A stretch of 64,000 nucleotides of DNA, from the NCBI RefSeq assembly GCF_037450285.1, contig NZ_JAQISN010000001.1, positions 1,054,001 to 1,118,000 of the forward strand, written 5' to 3'. This document shows positions 59,044 to 64,000 of this stretch, one piece after another. How positions within the stretch are numbered: the first letter of the stretch is position 1; every line of letters starts with the position of its first letter. Both the position numbers and the translations under genes were made by a program. The stretch is from Erwinia sp. SLM-02. GTDB lineage: Bacteria > Pseudomonadota > Gammaproteobacteria > Enterobacterales > Enterobacteriaceae. Below the pieces are notes generated by a model. It was given only the letters and a program-made list of their open reading frames with translations. It made no database searches and was not told where the DNA came from.

Positions 59044-60426
59044 TTAGCCCAGCAGCCGCTGGCTGAACGCATTGCTGAATTTATGGGCCGGGTCCAGCGC
59101 ATCCCGCACCTCACGAAACGCGGCCATTTGCGGGTAAAGGGACGACCAGTCGTACAGCCCGGCGTTAAAATATTTCCCCCAGTGCGGTCTGCCGCCCTCT
59201 GCCGCCAGCAGCTTTTCCACCTCGTGCAGAAACGCCACGCCTTCCTCAGAGAGCGAACCGTCTTCGGCGTAATAGACCACAAAGCCGAAGAAGCAGCTCT
59301 CCTGCTGCCAGGCTGGGCTGAGCCAGCTTTCGGATGCGCCGGTACAGCGCAGGATCACCGGGTAGTGCAGGTGCGGCTGATTCTCCGCGTGCCAGCGTTT
59401 GATATGGTCGATCACCGCCCCGGCGCGCGCCAGCGGAATGGCGATCTCGACGTTAATCTGCGGCGTGGCAATGCCGCGGCAGAACACCTGATAGACATCC
59501 CCCGTGATGTCGGAGAAGTCCTTAAAGCGGGTGACGGTGCGGAACGGTTTGCCGTTTTCATCGCGGATCTGAGTGTCGTTGCGCATGTGCGTCAGCGTGC
59601 GATCGATGGTCTGATTCATTGCATCGCTGCTCTCTTCCTGGATCAGCGGATCGCCATGATTACTCTGATACTCTGCCCGTTCCTCGTCGGTTGCTTCCCG
59701 GGCGGCCCAGACGTGAACCTGATTCTCATCGGGGAACCACCAGGCTTTGCTCAGCGCATAATTGCGGTTCCACTCCAGCAGATCCTCTGCCAGCGAGTCG
59801 CCACTGACGGCATTTTTAAAGCAGGTATAGACCGCAGAAGGGCGGGTGCGCAGGGTCACCGCCGTCACCACGCCCAGGCAGCCAAGGCCGAGCTGCACCG
59901 CGTGGAACCACGGATGCCGGCGGTCAAATTCTTCAACGCTGCCGTCGGCCAGCACCATGCGGATACGCAGCGCTTCGTCACCGATGGAACTCTGATACAG
60001 CCCCTGGCCGTGCGTACCGGTCGCCAGTGCGCCTGCCAGCGTTTGCGAGTCGATCACCCCGGGCGAGGCGGGCAGCATGCGGCCCATCCCCGTCAGCAGC
60101 TCATACACCTCATGCAGCGGCGTGCCGCCCGCGAACGTGGCGCTGTCGGCGTCATGTGACAGAAGGCCGCGCAGAAGGCTGGTGTCGATCAGCCGATCGT
60201 CAGCGTGATCCAGCGCCAGCATGCGGCCGGGCGACATCCGGCTGCCCATCACCCGCAGTTTACCTGACGTCGCGGCGACGAGTTCGCACAGTTGATGTTC
60301 ATTTTCAGGCTGGAGTATCTGATCCTTATCCGCCAGCGGTGCGTTCTGCGCCCAGTTCCACAGGCGAGTTTCCTGTGCAGACAGCCGGGTATTGCGCTGT
60401 GGGAATTCGGCTTGTTTACGCGTCAT
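59044..60426 (-). CDS. Sugar-1,4-lactone oxidase-like FAD enzyme (ALO family)
   Basis: 460-residue FAD-linked oxidase with an N-terminal FAD_binding_4 domain (LRVMGSRMSPGR, GGTPLHEVYELL, GALATGTHGQG) and a C-terminal ALO-type domain ending GRPHWGKYFN and LDPAHKFSN, the HWGK motif of L-gulono/D-arabinono-lactone oxidases. No signal peptide. The start at 60426 has AGGAG 6 bases upstream; the frame is open further upstream without similarity. It forms a two-gene unit with a GT8 glycosyltransferase, a pairing I do not recognise. Confidence 0.82.
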   Translation of the reverse strand: MTRKQAEFPQRNTRLSAQETRLWNWAQNAPLADKDQILQPENEHQLCELVAATSGKLRVMGSRMSPGRMLALDHADDRLIDTSLLRGLLSHDADSATFAGGTPLHEVYELLTGMGRMLPASPGVIDSQTLAGALATGTHGQGLYQSSIGDEALRIRMVLADGSVEEFDRRHPWFHAVQLGLGCLGVVTAVTLRTRPSAVYTCFKNAVSGDSLAEDLLEWNRNYALSKAWWFPDENQVHVWAAREATDEERAEYQSNHGDPLIQEESSDAMNQTIDRTLTHMRNDTQIRDENGKPFRTVTRFKDFSDITGDVYQVFCRGIATPQINVEIAIPLARAGAVIDHIKRWHAENQPHLHYPVILRCTGASESWLSPAWQQESCFFGFVVYYAEDGSLSEEGVAFLHEVEKLLAAEGGRPHWGKYFNAGLYDWSSLYPQMAAFREVRDALDPAHKFSNAFSQRLLG

Positions 60427-60478
60427 CGACGGCTCCTGTGAACAACATAGTCGGGAGAGTAGAGTGTTAAGCGTAGAC

Positions 60479-60506
60479 AAAAAACCCGTTATCAGGGGAT
60501 AACGGG
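60479..60506 (-). terminator. Intrinsic terminator between tetR and the lactone-oxidase-like gene
   Basis: On the minus strand CCCGTTATC, 4-nt loop CCCT, GATAACGGG, then T6. It is a strong terminator 53 bases before the oxidase start, and downstream of the TGTACA dyad that probably marks the oxidase promoter. Confidence 0.85.
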
Positions 60507-60515
60507 GGAGATATT

Positions 60516-60540
60516 TGTACAATTATTTATAATTTGTACA
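60516..60540. promoter_or_regulatory. TGTACA dyad between tetR and the oxidase gene
   Basis: Two TGTACA palindromes (60516-60521 and 60535-60540) flank an AT-only spacer; the whole 25-bp site is nearly self-complementary and contains a TATAAA-like sequence on the minus strand. It is a candidate operator for the adjacent TetR protein over the oxidase promoter. Confidence 0.5.
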
Positions 60541-60542
60541 GA

Positions 60543-61184
60543 TTAGCGGGTGGCGGGCTGCAGATAGCGCAGGGTGGCATCCACCACCAGCTTACGGTTG
60601 CGCTTGATGCTCTGGCTCTCAGACTCTTCGCTGCCGAACAGGCTGGTGAAGGTGTAGCGGTTGGAGACATTATGAAAGCAGATACTGCTGATTAACCGGT
60701 GGACGTCAACCGTCGAGACGCCGCTGGCAAACTCTCCGCTCTCCTGGCCGCGTTTCAGCACGCCATCCAGCACGTCCAGCGCGCTCTGATTCAGCGTGCG
60801 GATCGACTCTGCCTGGCTGATGTAGCGCCCGCGCATCAGATTTTCGCTGCAAATCAGCCGCATAAAATCAGGATGGTTGATGTGATAGTCAAAGCTGGCT
60901 TCGGCCAGGCAGGCAATGGCCTGCGAGGGTGACATCTCGGCGAGGTTCAGACCGGTTTCATGCTGGCGGATCTGCTGATAGACATGATGCAGCACCTCAA
61001 CATAAAGCCGTTCTTTATTATTGAAATGGTAAACCACCATGCGCTTGGTGGTGCCGGCGTTATCGGCAATCTGTTCCATGCGCGCGCCCTGCAGGCCGAA
61101 TTCGGCAAAGGTGGTGAGAGCGCTGGCAATAATGCGTTTTTTTAACCCTTCCGGATCGTTTTTACGTTTGGCGGGGGCAGACAT
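60543..61184 (-). CDS. TetR/AcrR-family regulator
   Basis: 213-residue regulator. The HTH lies at about residues 17-60 (IIASALTTFAEFGLQGARM, QIADNAGTTKRMVVYHFNNKERLY). The C-terminal domain resembles the RutR/TetR_C_6-like group (HPDFMRLICSENLMRGRYI). It precedes the FAD oxidase and glycosyltransferase genes on the same strand and likely controls them. Confidence 0.88.
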   Translation of the reverse strand: MSAPAKRKNDPEGLKKRIIASALTTFAEFGLQGARMEQIADNAGTTKRMVVYHFNNKERLYVEVLHHVYQQIRQHETGLNLAEMSPSQAIACLAEASFDYHINHPDFMRLICSENLMRGRYISQAESIRTLNQSALDVLDGVLKRGQESGEFASGVSTVDVHRLISSICFHNVSNRYTFTSLFGSEESESQSIKRNRKLVVDATLRYLQPATR

Positions 61185-61475
61185 AACCTGTAAATATCCA
61201 TTATCTTTCCGTGGAAACCGTCACCAGAGTAACGTCTGGCGGGGTGATTTACAAAGAGAGAAAAATTTGGGTTTCGCGGCCACCGCTGACGTCCTCCCAT
61301 CAGCCGGGAACAGAGTGCGGGTGGCTCTCGGCGGAATGCAGGCGGGTTACGATTCAGAATGGCTCGTTGAGAACATCTCTTTCAGATAAATAAGCCGCGC
61401 CTGCTACCGGTATTTAATGGTTACATCCATAATCCGGAAATAATTTTTATGCAGATTTAAAGAAAGGAAGCGTTA

Positions 61476-61919
61476 ATGCGTACTCGCCCCTCATCGCGGT
61501 TGATCGTGCTATCGCAGCAAAACCACGTCTTACTGTTCAATTTTTCCCACAAAAACGATGCCTTAAGCGGTCAGTCATACTGGGCAACGCCGGGCGGGGG
61601 GCTTGAACACAATGAGTCCTATGAGCAGGCTGCCCTACGCGAACTGCTGGAAGAAACCGGGCTGGAAAGGCGTTCAGTTGGAGAGTCCGTCGCATCCCGA
61701 ACCTTCCCAATGATGCTGCCTGATGGTGAGACCGTACTGGCAGAAGAGCGTTTCTTTTTAATTTATACGGATAAGACGGAAATCGATTGCTCAAGGTGGA
61801 GCAAAAATGAACAGGACGTCATCAGCAGGCACCGCTGGTGGACGAGAGAACAACTCCTTCGGACTCATGAGACCGTCTTCCCTCGCGATATCATCCTTGA
61901 AATACTGGGGGGCGGTTGA
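61476..61919 (+). CDS. NUDIX hydrolase
   Basis: 147-residue hydrolase of nucleoside-diphosphate-linked compounds. The Nudix box GX5EX7REUXEEXGU is complete: GGGLEHNESYEQAALRELLEETGL at about residues 44-67. PGGGLEH suggests the broad ADP-ribose/8-oxo-dGTP-type branch. GGAAG lies 6 bases before the ATG. Upstream (61185-61475) I see no gene. Substrate unknown. Confidence 0.9.
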   Translation: MRTRPSSRLIVLSQQNHVLLFNFSHKNDALSGQSYWATPGGGLEHNESYEQAALRELLEETGLERRSVGESVASRTFPMMLPDGETVLAEERFFLIYTDKTEIDCSRWSKNEQDVISRHRWWTREQLLRTHETVFPRDIILEILGGG

Positions 61920-62157
61920 CGGCATTTCGCGCCCGGTGTGGTTCCTCTATTGGCGCTATTGATGACACTCCGGTGATTGCTTTGCTTAGCGGAGTTTTTG
62001 ACCATAATGAGCGCGCCTTATTTTCGCCGCATTCTCACTCATTTCAGGATATGAAACCTGAATGGTGGAGAAAAATCATGCCTGATAGCGGTGGATAAAT
62101 AAGGAAGTTGCGGGCGTTTCCCCAATATTTATCTTTATTATCCATGGATGAAACCTT

Positions 62158-62598
62158 ATGAATATCTGTACAAGAATAGCTCAACCTGATGATGTCGAAA
62201 GTATTTTCGACGTCAGGACCTCGGTTACTGAGAATCATCTAAGCCGTGAAGAAATGCAACTGATTGGGATTAACGAAAGCATCGTAGCGGATATGGTTCA
62301 GCAGAACCGATGTGCATGGGTTGCAACCCTGAACGACAAAGTCATTGGCTTCTCGATGATTTTGCCGGACGAAGGCTGCCTTTTTGCAGCGTTTGTTCTG
62401 CCTGAATATGAAGGTCGAGGTGTTGGCCGTAGCCTTGTTGAGCTAGCCGAGCATGAATTATTCAAACATCATGAAAAGATTTGGCTGGAAACGGATAAAA
62501 ACAGTCGTGCGGCTCAATTCTATATGCAACTTGGCTGGGGTAAAACGAAGAACCTCAATGGCAGTGATATCAGATTAGAGAAACACCGTGGCGTTTAA
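62158..62598 (+). CDS. GNAT-family N-acetyltransferase
   Basis: 146-residue acetyltransferase. The acetyl-CoA-binding motif A is LPEYEGRGVGRSLVELAEHEL (R/Q-x-x-G-x-G/A), followed by WLETDKNSRAAQFYMQLGWGKTK, typical of motif B. The ribosome site is weak. It stands alone between a NUDIX gene and a convergent unknown gene; substrate unknown. Confidence 0.88.
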   Translation: MNICTRIAQPDDVESIFDVRTSVTENHLSREEMQLIGINESIVADMVQQNRCAWVATLNDKVIGFSMILPDEGCLFAAFVLPEYEGRGVGRSLVELAEHELFKHHEKIWLETDKNSRAAQFYMQLGWGKTKNLNGSDIRLEKHRGV

Positions 62599-62751
62599 TC
62601 CATAGTGATACTCATCCATCTCGGCTTTTGACTCTTGTCTGCCATAAAACTGAGAGGCAACTCACAGGACAGGTCTGACTTGCAGCGAACATATTCTTCC
62701 TGCTTTGCGATGACAATCGCGGCGTATTTAACCGCCGCGCCCCATCAAAGA

Positions 62752-63516
62752 TTACACCGCGGTAAACCACGGGTGCATGCGCTCAACGACCTGCTGATAG
62801 TGCTCTTTAATCAGCCGCTCCTGCCGCTCGGCGTCGGGGAGCGGGCTGCCGCGCAGCACGGCTTCGGCGGTGGAGCCGAAGAGAATAATGCCGCGTGTGG
62901 CGATATCGGCGGCGGCGATATAGCCCGCCATCACGTTCTCTTCCAGGCCGTTCAACGCCGACTTTTCGCGGCATTCGGCTGCCAGCTTCGTCAGCTGTTT
63001 AAACAGGCTAACCGTGTCGCCCAGCACCGGAATTTTTCGGGCAGAGTCATTAAGAATGCGTTGCAGATCGTCGAAAACGTCTGCGCCATTGCCTTCGCTG
63101 AACAGCGCTTCCAGCGCCTGCTGCCACTGATGATAGGTGTGATTGAACAGCGCGTTCTGCACCAGGATCGGGCTGGCGTGCTTCCAGTGAAACTTGTCGG
63201 TAAGGCGGGATACCTGCTTCTGCAGCGCGCTGAACTGCGCTTTGTCGGCCACAGTTTTGGGGGTGATGTCGTTCAGCTCATCGAGAAACTTCGCAATCTC
63301 TTTTTCCGCTTTTGGCGTCAGCAGCGGCTGGCTTTTACGCTGCTGCAGCAGCCTGAGCTGGGTGAGGTCGTAAAACGCCGCGCTGACCCGTTCACCCGCC
63401 AGCAGGGCGCGATTAACCAGTTGAATCACCTCCGCCGACTGCACCTGGGAGCGCTGCACCAGCAGGGCAGAATGGAGCCGATCGTAAGCAGGAGACAGGC
63501 TGAGCACTGTATTCAT
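62752..63516 (-). CDS. Protein of unknown function
   Basis: 254-residue protein that I do not recognise. It has no signal peptide or strong membrane segment and looks largely alpha-helical, with many Leu/Gln/Lys heptad-like stretches (for example FSALQKQVSRLTDKF). GAGG lies 7 bases before the ATG, and codon use matches the neighbours, so it is a real gene. It lies 74 bases downstream of an AraC regulator gene on the same strand. Confidence 0.75.
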   Translation of the reverse strand: MNTVLSLSPAYDRLHSALLVQRSQVQSAEVIQLVNRALLAGERVSAAFYDLTQLRLLQQRKSQPLLTPKAEKEIAKFLDELNDITPKTVADKAQFSALQKQVSRLTDKFHWKHASPILVQNALFNHTYHQWQQALEALFSEGNGADVFDDLQRILNDSARKIPVLGDTVSLFKQLTKLAAECREKSALNGLEENVMAGYIAAADIATRGIILFGSTAEAVLRGSPLPDAERQERLIKEHYQQVVERMHPWFTAV

Positions 63517-63590
63517 CAGAATCCTCGCAGAGATGAAGCCGCAGCCCGCAGGCCGGATAGTGCCACAGAGTATGGCAGATTATTTCCTGC

Positions 63591-64000
63591 TCAACAGCCT
63601 GAACCTGCGTTCGCCAGCCGCCAGGCGCTGGGCGTGCAGTTAAAATGCTGATGGAACACTTTGGCGAACTGCATCTGGCTGCTGTAGCCTATTGAATAGG
63701 CGATAATTTTTATTGGCAGGCTGCGGTCTTCAAGCAGTGAGGTCGCCACATTCATTCGCAGCTGTAACAGATAGTGCTTAGGGCCGTAGCCAAACTGCTG
63801 CTGGAACAGGCGGCTGAGGTAGCTGCGGTCAATATTGCAGAAGGCGGCCACTTCGCCCATGGTCACGCTGCGGTGATAGTGGCGTTCCAGATAGTTCACC
63901 GCGGCATCCAGATGGCGGTTGCCGCCGCTCTGCGCATCCTGGCGGCGGCTTCCGGCACCGTTGGCAACCAGCGCGTCCAGCAGCAGGCAGGTCAACCCGG
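63591..64000 (-). CDS. AraC-family regulator, 5' end outside window
   Basis: The C-terminal AraC/XylS DNA-binding domain is complete: HLDAAVNYLERHYHRSVTMGEVA, FCNIDRSYLSRLFQQQFGYGPKHYLLQLRM (first HTH) and IAYSIGYSSQMQFAKVFHQHFNCTPSAWR (second HTH and family signature). The frame is open to base 64000, so the start and the N-terminal effector domain lie outside the window. It probably regulates a sugar pathway; the ligand cannot be inferred. Confidence 0.92.
   Translation of the reverse strand, partial: GLTCLLLDALVANGAGSRRQDAQSGGNRHLDAAVNYLERHYHRSVTMGEVAAFCNIDRSYLSRLFQQQFGYGPKHYLLQLRMNVATSLLEDRSLPIKIIAYSIGYSSQMQFAKVFHQHFNCTPSAWRLANAGSGC

Noticed and set aside
61916..62098. 60-residue frame after the NUDIX gene
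   Set aside because: TTG start overlapping the NUDIX stop, no clear ribosome site and no recognisable family; could be a remnant but not supportable.

Overview
The window is chromosomal DNA from an Enterobacterales bacterium, most likely of the Erwinia/Pantoea group. The basis is a GC-rich, tightly packed gene layout, close homologues of E. coli YmjA, YaiL, CitCDEFXT, CitAB, PhnF-N and KatG, and an enterobacterial tRNA-Asn. It also carries a periplasmic gluconate-2-dehydrogenase-type operon, common in plant-associated genera. The genus is inferred, not proven.

Layout. 1-5.2 kb: the 3' part of katG, a DeoD-like phosphorylase/NCS1 permease pair, and a divergent Crp-type regulator. 5.3-9.3 kb: a three-gene membrane-bound gluconate 2-dehydrogenase operon. 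9.3-11.7 kb: small conserved genes (ymjA, a cold-shock-domain protein, an RluA-type pseudouridine synthase, yaiL). 11.9-14.0 kb: an AT-rich three-gene Thoeris-like defence locus (TIR, membrane-anchored Macro effector, second TIR). 14.2-20.4 kb: a TetR-controlled RND + MFS efflux operon with matching operator dyads before the repressor gene and the pump operon. 20.6-26.1 kb: a diguanylate cyclase, tRNA-Asn, and a catabolic-looking module (FAD oxidoreductase, DapA-type aldolase, MFS transporter). 26.2-27.5 kb: an array of four ~188-bp structured repeats with terminal inverted repeats, followed by a fifth, inverted relative with different ends. 28.0-31.6 kb: a ribose-type sugar ABC transporter. 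31.8-33.0 kb: a type II lumazine synthase and an SDR.

33.1-40.1 kb holds phnFGHIJKLMN, the carbon-phosphorus lyase machinery. Its uptake genes phnC-D-E1-E2 lie 14 kb away at 54.5-58.1 kb. Both transcription units have candidate Pho boxes, and the one before phnC has four heptamers in exact 11-bp phase. Between the two halves lie a periplasmic FAD oxidase with two cytochromes c, an Rpn nuclease with a strong internal start, a TPP-riboswitch-controlled tenA, and a citrate fermentation cluster (citCDEFXT, lacking citG) divergent from its CitA/CitB two-component system. The last 6 kb carry a GT8 glycosyltransferase, a sugar-lactone-oxidase-like FAD enzyme and its TetR regulator, a NUDIX hydrolase, a GNAT acetyltransferase, an unrecognised protein and the C-terminal end of an AraC regulator cut by the window.

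The points most worth attention are the TIR-Macro-TIR defence locus, the repeat family at 26.2-27.5 kb, the gene-within-gene in rpn, and the DeoD homologue that has lost its base-recognition residues.
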